Position numbers and translations under genes: made by a program
Source: Bacteroidota bacterium
Lineage (GTDB): Bacteria; Bacteroidota; Ignavibacteria; Ignavibacteriales; Ignavibacteriaceae
Assembly (NCBI GenBank): GCA_022564295.1
Contig: JADFLR010000011.1
Span: 62,001-126,000, forward strand
DNA: 64,000 nt
Reading direction: 5' to 3'
In this document: one piece after another, positions 1 through 8,471 of the stretch
Position numbering within the stretch: position 1 is the first letter of the stretch
How the letters are laid out: every line of letters starts with the position of its first letter
Notes under the pieces: generated by a model
The model's input: only the letters and a program-made list of their open reading frames with translations
Databases searched by the model: none
What the model was told of the DNA's origin: nothing

Positions 1-100
1 GTTCAATATATCTACCCTCAATAGATTCTTTGGATGGAATATATTCAAGCAAAGAATTATAATATTTTCTTTTACTGCCAGGATATCTTAAAAAAAACAA
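1..100 (-). CDS. DNA adenine methylase, D12 class, N-terminal fragment cut by window edge
   Basis: This ORF is absent from the track because it runs off the left edge. On the minus strand an open frame follows a TAG stop and can start at a TTG at 100-98. It reads FFLRYPGSKRKYYNSLLEY and continues to GRYIE at the edge. RYPGSK followed some twenty residues later by a GRYxE stretch is typical of the N-terminus of D12-class (Dam-like) N6-adenine methylases, where PGSK belongs to the SAM-binding motif. The rest of the enzyme, including the DPPY motif, lies outside the window. No ATG or clear ribosome site was found, so the start is uncertain and the gene could already be damaged. Confidence 0.55.
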   Translation of the reverse strand, partial: MFFLRYPGSKRKYYNSLLEYIPSKESIEGRYIE

Positions 101-640
101 TTTATACTTCTAATATTTTGAAGAATAACTAAATATTATGATCTAAAATTTCGTCTCTGTTTTTTATTATAACATTATTTTGATCTGAGTATATAGCCAA
201 CTTAACCACCCCAGTTCATTTGCTCAATTAAAAAGTTAATCCAACAATTAACTGACATCGGTCAAAATATATTTAGAATTGTTCAAGCACTGCCTTACCC
301 ATCGTATCGGCATCCCCGCCTGTAAATGAGAAAATTTAGGGAGGATATATAAACAACCCATAGTACCAGTTTAAAGTTAAGCAGTTAAAAGCAATAACCC
401 AACAATTATTTTGTAAAAAGCTTGGTAAGAGACGAAAGATTAGAAGCCCACCTACATTTCCGCCTTCGCTTAAGTTTACTATACATAACTTTAGTGTAGT
501 AGAGCCGCATCGGATAAATAATTTCGGCGGGCAGACTCCCCGTCAAGCCGGGGTTCGCAATGACGGGCGGAAACCGGGAAACTTTAAAATAGAAAAGGCG
601 CCCTTAAGACGCCTTTCAGAAATCAGAACAGAATATCTAC
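101..640. other. Intergenic stretch with repeat sequence and possible gene remnant
   Basis: No intact gene is visible. On the minus strand around 140-220 a short frame reads VVKLAIYSDQNNVIIKNRDE and then stops. It looks coding-like but I cannot assign it. From about 431 the DNA resembles the spacer at 1097-1190 (both carry a GAGACGAAAGA segment followed by a CCTnCATTTCC segment), so it is a dispersed intergenic repeat. At 539-567 the arms CCCGTCA and TGACGGG form an inverted repeat. Confidence 0.4.
592..617 (-). terminator. Rho-independent terminator of the first RRM gene
   Basis: The arms AAAGGCG and CGCCTTT enclose a nine-base loop just downstream of the minus-strand RRM gene ending at 641. 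A short T-run follows on the transcribed strand. The other two RRM genes have the same arrangement. Confidence 0.7.
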
Positions 641-892
641 TTAGTCGCGAGATTTAGCTTCATTAACTACAATATTTCTTCCATTTAATTCCGAATCATT
701 TAATGCTTTCATAGCATTACTTGCATCTGAAGAACTCTCCATCTCAACAAATCCAAAACCTCTGGATCTACTCGTGTCGCGGTCCATAATAACTTTTGCA
801 GAAACTACAAAACCATGTTTTTCAAATGTTTGCTTTAACTCTTCGTCGTTAACCGACCAGGGGAGAGAACCCACAAATAACTTAGTGCTCAC
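641..892 (-). CDS. RRM-domain RNA-binding protein (copy 1)
   Basis: This 83-residue protein is a single RNA recognition motif. RNP2 is LFVGSL (residues 5-10) and RNP1 is RGFGFVEM (about 44-51), carrying the aromatic residues that stack on RNA bases. Small stand-alone RRM proteins of this type occur in cyanobacteria and Bacteroidota-related groups and are generally regarded as cytosolic RNA-binding or cold-response proteins; the target here is unknown. The start is GTG, preceded by AGAGG. It is close in sequence to the 2391-2642 copy, with nearly identical first 14 and last 12 residues, so the two are recent paralogues. It is a single-gene unit with its own terminator and a CCGG hairpin in the leader (923-939). 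Confidence 0.9.
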   Translation of the reverse strand: MSTKLFVGSLPWSVNDEELKQTFEKHGFVVSAKVIMDRDTSRSRGFGFVEMESSSDASNAMKALNDSELNGRNIVVNEAKSRD

Positions 893-1226
893 AAGGAACC
901 TCTAATAAATAATATATAAAATTCCGGTCTATTTCCGGAGGGTGCGAAGATAATCAAATTACGTGCCATTAACCAATTAATTCTCTAACCTGTACTTTTT
1001 AGTCAAAATTAGCAGTTACTTTTTGCGGGATGGAATTCGTGAGACCCTTTGCTTCGACAAGCTCAGCACAGGCTGACCCAGGGTGACGGAAGAAGTGAGA
1101 CGAAAGAATTGGGTCTCGCCTGCATTTCCATCTTCGCTAAAGCTACTGTGGATAAATCACTACGAAGGGCAGGAATGAGAAGTTAGAAACGAGATCCCGA
1201 AATAAATTCGGGATGACTGTTGTTGA
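893..1226. repeat. Repeat-rich intergenic region
   Basis: No gene is seen. The first part is the leader of the RRM gene, with the hairpin TCCGG/CCGGA at 923-939. From 1061 onward there are dispersed-repeat fragments: GCTTCGACAAGCTCAGC near 1061, a GAGACGAAAGA segment resembling the one near 430, and a perfect 8-bp hairpin ATCCCGAA/TTCGGGAT at 1194-1214. The hairpin lies just downstream of the MATE remnant on the minus strand. Confidence 0.5.
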
Positions 1227-1478
1227 TCAAACGTTAACACCTTTCCACTCGTCTCTTTTAAAAAGGAAGTAAACTGCAATTGTAAAAATTGTTTCGGATA
1301 TTATAATTGCCCAGTAAATACCAACTGCTTCAATGGAGAGCTCTATTGCAAGTAAGTATGCAAGTGGTATCTGCAGCATCCAGAACATAAAGAAGTTAAT
1401 TGGTATTGCAAGAAGCAAAATTGCACGATTGATGTTTCCGCTTAAAATATTTGATTCCCTGCCGGCGAGTGCAAGCCG
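1227..1478 (-). pseudogene. MATE efflux transporter remnant with internal deletion
   Basis: The ORF track shows 63 residues from an internal TTG, but the frame is open further upstream and adds RESNILSGNINRAIL. That segment resembles the extreme N-terminus of MATE-family transporters (LSGNI-RAI-LLAIP). It is joined in frame to INFFMFWMLQIPLAYLLA, which resembles the last part of the family, ending in the usual basic tail (FKRDEWKGVNV). About 85 residues remain of a protein normally near 450, so most transmembrane helices were deleted in one event. No start codon precedes the N-terminal piece before a TGA. The region lies among dispersed repeats that may have mediated the deletion. Confidence 0.65.
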
Positions 1479-1641
1479 AAAGAGATTTCAAACGGAGTAG
1501 AGTTTTTTAATTAGTGTGCTCACTTAATATCTATAAATAAAAATTTATTATCGATCATTCCAATGGAAGCAAGACAAAAGATAAGAAACGTAGAGGGGAA
1601 GAAGTAAAAAGCAAAGCGAAAATCAATTTTAGTGGTTATAC

Positions 1642-1668
1642 AAAAAAAAGGCGTCTCTAAGACGCCTT
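1642..1668 (-). terminator. Rho-independent terminator of the glycine-rich RRM gene
   Basis: A perfect 8-bp stem AAGGCGTC/GACGCCTT with a TCTAA loop is followed, on the minus strand, by a run of eight T. It lies just downstream of the stop codon at 1690. Confidence 0.9.
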
Positions 1669-1689
1669 ATATGAATTCAAATATAAATA

Positions 1690-2013
<324 letters not shown>

Positions 2014-2390
2014 CTTGAACTCCTAAAAAAATTATTAAAGTAATTTGTGCCGGTAAAATTTTTTAATTAACATACTGTAGAACAAAAGCCGGTTCCAGAT
2101 AGGTTATTTACTAAAATTTTAAGCATGCGCTGGAAAATTACATTTTATTTGATTAATGGACAAACGCCAAAGATTGATAAATTTATTCAGACACAGCACT
2201 TATTAACTCAATAATCCGCCGCTTCAATTTTGTATGTACTCCCACAGTTTCATTTATTTGTATCAGTAATCGCTCAGCCATCTTACTTACCCGGCCGGGC
2301 ACCCGGTTATTTTCAGGAAGGACAGGGCTTATTAAGCATAAAAAAAGCGCCCTTAAGGCGCTTGTCAGAACTTAACACTAGAATATCTTT
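2014..2390. other. Intergenic region with RRM leader and possible small ORF
   Basis: The part near 2014-2110 is the leader of the glycine-rich RRM gene. On the minus strand at 2281-2183 there is a 32-codon ORF beginning ATG and reading MAERLLIQINETVGVHTKLK before stopping. It has coding-like composition but no recognised family and may be a remnant. A GC-rich palindromic patch (CCGGGTGCCCGGCCGGG as read on the minus strand) precedes it. Confidence 0.3.
2340..2363 (-). terminator. Rho-independent terminator of the third RRM gene
   Basis: The stem AAGCGCC/GGCGCTT has a CTTAA loop, and the minus strand continues into a T-run. It lies about 28 bases past the stop at 2391. Confidence 0.85.
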
Positions 2391-2642
2391 TTAGTCTCTT
2401 GATTTAGCTTCATTAACTACGATATTTCTTCCGCTTAATTCCGAATCATTTAATGCTCTTGTTGCTTTCTGAGCATCGTCGGCACTCTCCATCTCAACAA
2501 ATCCGAATCCTCTTGATCTGCCGGTAGTACGGTCTGTAATTACCTTGGCAGAAACAACGTTTCCGTGCGTTTTAAATGTTTCCATTAATTTTTGATCGTC
2601 AACCGACCATGGGAGAGAACCCACAAATAATTTAGTACTCAC
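2391..2642 (-). CDS. RRM-domain RNA-binding protein (copy 2)
   Basis: This 83-residue single-RRM protein is a close paralogue of the one at 641-892. RNP2 is LFVGSL and RNP1 is RGFGFVEM. Differences cluster in helix 1 and the loop between strands 2 and 3, which tune RNA choice in the family. The start is GTG with an upstream GGAG. The leader contains the perfect palindrome CCGGAATATTCCGG (2672-2685) followed by a T-run on the transcribed strand, which could be an attenuator for this gene or the terminator of the aldo/keto reductase upstream. The target RNA cannot be told from sequence. Confidence 0.9.
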   Translation of the reverse strand: MSTKLFVGSLPWSVDDQKLMETFKTHGNVVSAKVITDRTTGRSRGFGFVEMESADDAQKATRALNDSELSGRNIVVNEAKSRD

Positions 2643-2671
2643 TAGAACTCCAATAAATGGTTAATAAAAAA

Positions 2672-2685
2672 CCGGAATATTCCGG
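2672..2685 (-). promoter_or_regulatory. CCGG palindrome plus T-run in RRM leader
   Basis: CCGGAATATTCCGG is a perfect palindrome followed on the minus strand by TTTTTT, about 30 bases before the GTG start of the RRM gene. A weaker CCGG hairpin is in the same relative place before RRM copy 1. It could be an attenuator or autoregulatory RNA site. Alternatively it could terminate the transcript from the aldo/keto reductase gene. Apart from this hairpin, 2643-2953 holds nothing I can support. Confidence 0.45.
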
Positions 2686-2953
2686 CAGTGCAAAACTATA
2701 TATAATAGTAACAATTACCTAACTAAATATTCATAACATTTATTTTAATATTTATATTACAAATCAAAAACAACAGCCGAATTTCCTGAATATTGAGTTT
2801 GTTAGGCATGTAACAGTTAAAACTACAATTCATAAGATGTGAGAATATTATCGATAGTGAGGTGGCTTGCATCCTGTCTCTATTTTTGGCAGACAGGTGC
2901 CGGTATGCGGGCTTGCGCCAACCAGGGGATTTCTTAATTTTCATAAAAGGTCA

Positions 2954-3946
2954 TCAATTCCAGGGTAACTGAGCCCGGGTTTTCCAGTATTTCCGTGGCG
3001 ACTCGGTCATACTATTAATGAAATCTAAATCACTTTTACTCAAAACAACTTTCAGTGCTTTCAAATTAGAGTTAAGCTGTTCCTTAGTTACTGCACCGCT
3101 AAGAACGGTAGTGGTCCAGGGTTGCTGTAATATATAAACTATGGCTATTGTGTCGATACCAACATTATATTTATTGGCGATACCTTGTAGTGCTTTCCTC
3201 TTAGCAGAAAAAGCAGCAGTGGTATTTTTACTTGTTAACCTGCCGTTTGCAAGGGCTTCTTTTACAATAATTCCAAAACCGGATTGGGATGCTGTTTCCA
3301 GCACATCCGAAGTTGATCGTTCTAAAATATTCCAGGTTACCTGAACCGACTGAAACAGGAAATCATCTTCGCGTTTTACTGTTAGCGCTTTTTTAAGTGT
3401 TTCTGTTTGTTTCCCACCGCTGAGCGATAGACCGATAATTGTTCCTGAGGCTCTCAATTCCCAGAGTTTGTTCAACACCTGGGAATTATCTAAAACTCCG
3501 CTTTCTATTGTCGCGGAGTGAATGTGATAAATATTCAATCTCTCTCCCAGCAATGCATTGGATTCTTTCCATTGACGATCCAGAACTTCTATGGAATGTT
3601 CCTTAATCTCGTGCTTCTCTGTTTCAACTGCCCAATCAGCTGTGTAAGTATAGCCCCACTTCGATCCAACGACAACAGTTTCCCTCCTGTCATTTCCCTT
3701 AAGCCAATGTGATAAAAAGGACTCCGCTTTTCCATAACTTCTTGCAACATCAAAATAGCGGATACCATTTGCGTAAGCAGCATCTAAAATTTTTACTGTG
3801 TTTAATTGCATAGCTGTCACATCGTAATTTGATTTTAAATCAATACCGTGCCCAAGATTTATGTATCCCGGGCGACCTAGTGCGGCTATCCCGAGACCAA
3901 TTTTGGAAACTTTCAGCCTTGTATTTCCAAATCGAAATAATTCCAT
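2954..3946 (-). CDS. Aldo/keto reductase
   Basis: This 330-residue protein is a cytosolic NAD(P)H-dependent aldo/keto reductase with a (beta/alpha)8 barrel. The N-terminus has LGLGIAALG-like strand-1 sequence. The catalytic tetrad is visible as Asp and Tyr in FDVARSYGKAE (about residues 65-75), Lys in VVGSKWGY and His in IYHIHS. The length is normal for the family. The DVARSYG-AE pattern fits the YgjR/L-galactose dehydrogenase-like branch rather than YajO, but the substrate cannot be named. It stands alone on the minus strand with no obvious operon partner. It is clearly different from the second reductase at 11946. Confidence 0.85.
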   Translation of the reverse strand: MELFRFGNTRLKVSKIGLGIAALGRPGYINLGHGIDLKSNYDVTAMQLNTVKILDAAYANGIRYFDVARSYGKAESFLSHWLKGNDRRETVVVGSKWGYTYTADWAVETEKHEIKEHSIEVLDRQWKESNALLGERLNIYHIHSATIESGVLDNSQVLNKLWELRASGTIIGLSLSGGKQTETLKKALTVKREDDFLFQSVQVTWNILERSTSDVLETASQSGFGIIVKEALANGRLTSKNTTAAFSAKRKALQGIANKYNVGIDTIAIVYILQQPWTTTVLSGAVTKEQLNSNLKALKVVLSKSDLDFINSMTESPRKYWKTRAQLPWN

Positions 3947-4208
3947 TTCTATAATATTATGATTTAAAGGGGGTTTAATCTATGCAACAAGATAGGAAAT
4001 TTAAAAGCAAAAATGACGCAGTACAAATTAGATTGTAAATAAAATAGAAAGTAATAGATTTATAAACTCTTGCTGCAAATCGTGAATTTTAAGATAATTT
4101 ATGGCTGGAAGATTAATATCCGTTTGCTTCTATTGATAATTAATTATTAAGTTAACCTCAACATCAATTGTTATTATTCTAATTATTAAATCATTACAGG
4201 AGAACATT

Positions 4209-4664
4209 ATGATCAGGAAAATTACAGGAGTAATTGTTGGGTATATAGCAATGGTGGCATTTGTATTTATAAGTTTTACAGTTCTTTATCTTATACTTGG
4301 TGCGGAAGGTTCCTTTGAGCCGGGGACATATAAGGTATCCACAGTATGGATTGTATTTAGCATTATTTTTAGTCTTATTGCTGCTGTACTAGGCGGTTAT
4401 GTTTGCATGTTAATTGCAAAGACAAAAAAAACCGCTATGGTTTTAGCAGGAATAGTCTTTGTATTGGGAATAATTATTGCTATTCCTGCTTTAGGCGAAG
4501 CCGGTGTGGAATCAAATAAAGTTCGCGAGGGGAGTGTTTCAAATACAGAAGCAATGCAAAATGCCGAGCAACCAGCCATAACTTTAATACTTAATCCTAT
4601 TCTTGGAGTCATTGGTGTGATTGCGGGCGCAGGATTGTGGAGAGAAAAGAAAGTAGAAGTTTAG
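4209..4664 (+). CDS. Hypothetical four-helix membrane protein
   Basis: I do not recognise this 151-residue protein. It shows four hydrophobic segments: about 7-30, 46-70, 77-94 and 126-143. A polar stretch rich in Ser, Glu and Asn (95-122) lies between helices three and four, and the end is basic (WREKKVEV). Helix two contains the small-residue motif AAVLGGYV, suggesting tight packing. The start is ATG after an excellent ribosome site (AGGAG seven bases upstream). It is a lone plus-strand gene between minus-strand genes, so it has its own promoter in the 260-bp spacer 3947-4208. Confidence 0.75.
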   Translation: MIRKITGVIVGYIAMVAFVFISFTVLYLILGAEGSFEPGTYKVSTVWIVFSIIFSLIAAVLGGYVCMLIAKTKKTAMVLAGIVFVLGIIIAIPALGEAGVESNKVREGSVSNTEAMQNAEQPAITLILNPILGVIGVIAGAGLWREKKVEV

Positions 4665-4694
4665 TAAAATAATAACGGTTTTTCTTTTTTGCTG

Positions 4695-4720
4695 TATCAC
4701 AGAATGCTAATCTGTGTTAC
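4695..4720. repeat. CACAGA-type hairpin repeat (left of TPR gene)
   Basis: TATCACAGA and TCTGTGTTAC form a small hairpin (CACAGA at 4698-4703, TCTGTG at 4711-4716). A close copy is at 6497-6521, on the other side of the TPR lipoprotein gene. Confidence 0.5.
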
Positions 4721-4725
4721 GGATT

Positions 4726-6360
4726 TTATAATATCCGGGGGGAGTTGAGCTTAATATCTGAATATTTCCATGCTTCCTTAAATCTTTTTTGTACTTCAGC
4801 GGCTTTATTGTTCTCGTTCAGTTTTAGCAGTGCCTGGTGCAATCCATATAATGCCCAGCCGTTTTCAGGTAAATCACTTAAGTTTTCCTCAAAAACTTTC
4901 TGTGCTTCTTCGTATCTTCCTGTTTCAATTAAAACCGCACCAAGATTTAATCTGCAGGGATAAAACCATGTCGGCGGCTCATCGTAACTTAATGTGTTTT
5001 CAAGTTCAACTGCGCTTTGCAGATGCGAAATTGCCGTTGCATAATCTTTCTTTTTAGCAGCAAGTTCGCCGCTCAAAACTTCGTGCCCAATCTTAAGTAA
5101 AGTACCAGCAGAGTTTATTCCCCAAATAGAAAGGTCTTCAACACTTTTATTAAAACGAAGCTGTTCAAGTTCGGAAAGTTCTTTCTCAGCCTTTTCCAAA
5201 TCATCATTTGCAATAAAAGCCATTCCTCTTGCATAATGCCATACGCCTAACGGGTACAATTGTAACTTCTCTGGTTCTTGGTAGTTTAATATTTCCTCCC
5301 ATTTACCAAAAGTGACGTAAGCGTAAAGAGGAATTACAGCAAAGTGCTGAAGCGTTTTGTATCCGCAAAGATTCATTAAAGAATCGGGTTGCTGTTGTGA
5401 AGTTTTAAGTGCTGCAAAAATTGCTGTTTTGCTATCGCCTTCCAGAGAAGCGGTTGCCCAAAGAAAGTGATAGTTGTGAGGATAGTATGCGAGCGAGTAG
5501 AATCCCTGCTGGTTGCACTGGTTAATATATTCCTCATTCGATTTTACAGCCCGCAGGTTGGCAAGCGTACCTTCGTGATATTTGCCTGTTCTTATATAAA
5601 TATGTGCCGGCATATGAACAAGATGTCCTGCACCCGGTGCAAGAAATCTTAGTTTATCTGCGCTTGCATTTCCCCGTTCGGGATTTTTAGATGCTTCAAT
5701 CGCATGAATATACAAATGATTTGAACCATGATGATCCGGATTTTTTTCAATTACGCTTTCAAAAGTAGAGAGTATTTCACCCGTCCATGGCTGCTGTGTT
5801 CCATCTTTTAACCAGTAATCCCATGGATGAAGATCCATAACTGATTCGCCAAACATAGTTGCAGCATCAAGGTCATCAGGATATTTATCCTTCAGAATTC
5901 TCATTGCATCAGAGTATGCCTGATCAAGAGGGGTCCTGTCTTCAAGCTCTTCATTAGTGTATCTTTTTGAAAGAGCTATTACATAATCTTTTTCTCTTTG
6001 TGTTTCATTATCCAGTAACGAAATAGCTTTTTGTATTGCTTCATACGAGGTAGATACTGTGGCTGCGTCCATTGGCAGGTTTATGTTTGGTCCCAGCACA
6101 TAAGCCATACCCCAATATGCCATTGCACAATTCGAATCTAATCTTGCTGCCTCTTCAAACGATCGGAAAGATTCTTCATGATTAAAACCGTATGCAAGAA
6201 TTATTCCCTGGTTAATGTATTTCTGCGCAAGCTCTGAGTTAGTGGTTACAGGAAAATCCATTGTGCCAAGGTTATCAAATAACGGGGCTTGTTTATCCGT
6301 TTTTGTACCGCAGCCGATAAGTATAATTGATAGAAAGAATATTGTGATGGTATAACGCAT
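4726..6360 (-). CDS. TPR-repeat lipoprotein
   Basis: This 544-residue protein starts with a lipoprotein signal: hydrophobic residues 4-15 and a lipobox LIGC with Cys17, so it should be membrane-anchored outside the cytoplasm. The mature part is helical tetratricopeptide repeats, seen as repeated A-A-Y-G/W-A patterns (for example ESFRSFEEAARLD and CAMAYWGMAYVLG near 60-90, and KDYATAISHLQSAVEL and RYEEAQKVFEENL near the end). The His-rich core GAGHLVHMPAHIYIRTGKYH (about 250-270) is a hallmark of a large uncharacterised family of TPR proteins often found in environmental bacteria. The function is unknown; such proteins usually act as scaffolds. It is monocistronic and bordered on both sides by similar CACAGA hairpins. 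Confidence 0.85.
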   Translation of the reverse strand: MRYTITIFFLSIILIGCGTKTDKQAPLFDNLGTMDFPVTTNSELAQKYINQGIILAYGFNHEESFRSFEEAARLDSNCAMAYWGMAYVLGPNINLPMDAATVSTSYEAIQKAISLLDNETQREKDYVIALSKRYTNEELEDRTPLDQAYSDAMRILKDKYPDDLDAATMFGESVMDLHPWDYWLKDGTQQPWTGEILSTFESVIEKNPDHHGSNHLYIHAIEASKNPERGNASADKLRFLAPGAGHLVHMPAHIYIRTGKYHEGTLANLRAVKSNEEYINQCNQQGFYSLAYYPHNYHFLWATASLEGDSKTAIFAALKTSQQQPDSLMNLCGYKTLQHFAVIPLYAYVTFGKWEEILNYQEPEKLQLYPLGVWHYARGMAFIANDDLEKAEKELSELEQLRFNKSVEDLSIWGINSAGTLLKIGHEVLSGELAAKKKDYATAISHLQSAVELENTLSYDEPPTWFYPCRLNLGAVLIETGRYEEAQKVFEENLSDLPENGWALYGLHQALLKLNENNKAAEVQKRFKEAWKYSDIKLNSPRIL

Positions 6361-6496
6361 AATTGCTTCGTGTAGTATTATTTCTTAACCCTTATAATGA
6401 AGAGCAGGAATATTAATGGAAAAGACGATTCAAATTTTCTTTATTGAAGCTACAAATATTAATAACCACCAGCAAAACATCGCTAACTGATTTCTA

Positions 6497-6521
6497 TATC
6501 ACAGAATAGTATTCTGTGTTG
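6497..6521. repeat. CACAGA-type hairpin repeat (right of TPR gene)
   Basis: CACAGAATA and TATTCTGTG form a 9-bp hairpin around a single G (6500-6518). The surrounding sequence (TATCACAGAAT, CTGTGTTRC) matches the copy at 4695-4720. Confidence 0.55.
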
Positions 6522-6535
6522 CAAATGTAATTTTT

Positions 6536-7168
6536 TTAATTTGTAATGTTGATTGTTATTTCATCACCCACATTTACCTTGCCGGTTCCTTCGGCAACCA
6601 GGTTCATCCCGAACATCACCTTGTTATCTTGTTGTCTGAAAGCAGCCAATGTTTTTAATGGTTCTTTACCTTTCACGCCCGTATTCTGATCGATGGTTGT
6701 AATAACACAACGCGGACAGGGTTTTGTGGAATGAAAAACCATATTGCCTATTTTAATAGTCTTCCAATTATCTTCATCAAAAGGGTTGCCGCTGTTAAAA
6801 ACAAAGTTTGTTCTGAAGCGGCTCATCGGAAGCTGTTTTTCCAAACGTTTGTTAAGATCGTTTAATGATTCTTCCCCTATAATTAAAAACGGATGGCTGT
6901 CTGCAAAACCAACCATTTTGTTATTTGCATATTTTGGGTCGACTTTTCTCTTTGTTGAGTCGGGCATATAAACCAGAAAGCATTTAAAACCGATTGCTTC
7001 CGTAAACCAATCATTAGCGTCGCTGTTGTATTTTAATGCGGTAATATTGTCTTGCCATATTTGTACGTTTATTGCTTCATCATCATAAGGCAAAGGACGG
7101 ATGTTTAATGAAGAAATTTTATTCTGTTTGTGTTTAATTGTGAGAAGATCATTATTAATTTCAACCAA
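6536..7168 (-). pseudogene. MOSC-domain protein, 3' part of a split gene
   Basis: These 210 residues are the C-terminal two thirds of a MOSC-type protein (molybdenum cofactor sulfurase C-terminal family; YiiM/mARC-like). The key Cys lies in STKPCPRCVITTIDQ. Upstream come the conserved SRFRTNFVF and a DEDNW segment, and downstream the closing strand GDEITINI. The protein lacks the N-terminal beta-barrel domain; that part lies at 9168-9418. The annotated start is a TTG, and the frame is open only a few codons further, so it is a broken gene rather than a natural short form. It could still be translated. The break sits at the 3' end of the DUF488 gene. Family members bind Moco and take part in N-hydroxylated substrate reduction or sulfur transfer. 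Confidence 0.75.
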
Positions 7169-7177
7169 TAGCAGGAT

Positions 7178-7612
7178 TCATATGTGGGTTATCGTGGCAG
7201 CGGTTATTTTGGATAATCTGTCGGCAACAACCGAACGATGGCACTGTAAAGCATTGCTCTCATAACACATTAAACCAATGCTTGGCTTATTAAGCTGAGA
7301 GAGGAAATCCGTGATGATTTCAGAATTGTCGTCTAAATACTCTCCATAGACCTCCATACTATAATGTCCTTCTTTTCTCATGACCTGCATCAATGATTGT
7401 GGGGTTCCGAGGTTCTTATGATGCTCATATGCGATATTGTTCTCTTTCAACTTATCCTTCAGTTTCGTTTTAGAAAATCCAGTCTTTCTACTGTTCGCTC
7501 TTATCCTTACATCTATTAACAAATCAACTTTTTGACTTTTCAACAAATCAATAAACTCATCAATAGATCTTCCTTCATAACCTATTGTAAATATCTTCTT
7601 CAATATTCTCAT
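7178..7612 (-). CDS. DUF488 family protein
   Basis: This 144-residue protein matches the DUF488 family. The opening strand is FTIGYEGR, followed by LIDVRIRANSR (about 31-41) and the conserved CYESNALQCHRS near the end, whose paired Cys and His suggest metal or nucleotide binding. DUF488 proteins are widespread, often next to mobile or stress genes, and their biochemical role is not established. The length is normal. It starts at an ATG in MRILKK, although a second start could lie a few codons later. Its stop is immediately followed by the broken MOSC 3' fragment. It therefore belongs to the block that interrupts the MOSC gene, together with the two genes upstream. Confidence 0.85.
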   Translation of the reverse strand: MRILKKIFTIGYEGRSIDEFIDLLKSQKVDLLIDVRIRANSRKTGFSKTKLKDKLKENNIAYEHHKNLGTPQSLMQVMRKEGHYSMEVYGEYLDDNSEIITDFLSQLNKPSIGLMCYESNALQCHRSVVADRLSKITAATITHI

Positions 7613-7684
7613 CTTATTATTTCTTTAATTCTGTTATGATAATGTTTTCTAAGTCCATGCAAGCGTTATCAGGATTACCCTACT

Positions 7685-8443
7685 TCATTCTTCATAGTCC
7701 TTAATTACAAAAGTAACTTTAGCTTTTGACCTAGGGTCATCTGATTTATCCTCAGCATCTATATCTAGCGGCAAGTTCAATATTATTCTCTTATGTTTTT
7801 GAGTATTTTCCCAAAGCTTTTTATCCATTTTTACATCGTCAGTCCTTCCTGACAGATGAATGTCTGCTAAATGGGCATCATGAGCTGACTCCATTTTTTT
7901 ATCACGATGCTGGCTTTTAGGTGTATATTGATAAACACTGTGCTTATTATATTTGCTTTTAAAATACTGCTTTGACTTTACAGTCATTGCTATTTCAGTG
8001 TATGGGCTTTGCCGAGTTTTGGCAAAAAAATCAAAATTTCCAAAGCCAAGTATCCAAGCAACAACCTCAGTTCCGATTTCCGTAGTTTTACCAATATTTA
8101 CATTTATCTTTATCAATGTGAAATTGGTAAGAGCTATCTTTTTAGATAAGATTTTCCATTTGGTTACTTTTTTTGCAATATCAACAAACTTTGTAAGGTC
8201 TTTATTACTTAAAACATCTGGCAAAATAATACTCAGGGCTTGGATGTTATTATCCTTCATTGAAGCTACTATCTCGCTATTAATTTTGTTTAGGAGTTCC
8301 TCACTTACTATGCCCTTAATACATATTCTTTTCCAATCAAATTGCTCTGGATTGCTAGACATTAATACCGCGTAATAACACCCTTGCTTTGCGCTTTTGT
8401 GCCACTCAGATTGCACACGTAGAACTTCTTCACATGTTGGCAT
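7685..8443 (-). CDS. Hypothetical protein within the block splitting the MOSC gene
   Basis: I do not recognise this protein. The track starts it at a GTG (8518) inside the preceding gene. An ATG at 8443 (MPTCEEVLRVQSEW) gives 252 residues and no overlap, and I prefer it. There is no signal peptide or membrane segment. Visible features are mixed alpha/beta sequence, the conserved-looking block FGNFDFFAKTRQSPYTEIAM (about 150-170), a His/Asp-rich stretch with HDAHLADIHLSG, and an acidic C-terminus. FFAKTR and the His/Asp patch could be active-site elements, but that is a guess. The gene lies 28 bases after its upstream partner and 72 bases before DUF488, suggesting an operon. Confidence 0.65.
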   Translation of the reverse strand: MPTCEEVLRVQSEWHKSAKQGCYYAVLMSSNPEQFDWKRICIKGIVSEELLNKINSEIVASMKDNNIQALSIILPDVLSNKDLTKFVDIAKKVTKWKILSKKIALTNFTLIKINVNIGKTTEIGTEVVAWILGFGNFDFFAKTRQSPYTEIAMTVKSKQYFKSKYNKHSVYQYTPKSQHRDKKMESAHDAHLADIHLSGRTDDVKMDKKLWENTQKHKRIILNLPLDIDAEDKSDDPRSKAKVTFVIKDYEE

Positions 8444-8471
8444 AGAATCTTTAATTATGTTGTATTGGAGA

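Noticed and set aside
2723-2944. 73-residue minus-strand ORF before RRM copy 2
   Set aside because: Composition is unlike a protein, no family pattern is visible, and no ribosome site is seen. It probably represents an intergenic frame between the aldo/keto reductase and the RRM gene.
7953-8375. 140-residue plus-strand ORF opposite the unknown 252-residue gene
   Set aside because: The minus frame has better coding character and operon context; this is a shadow.
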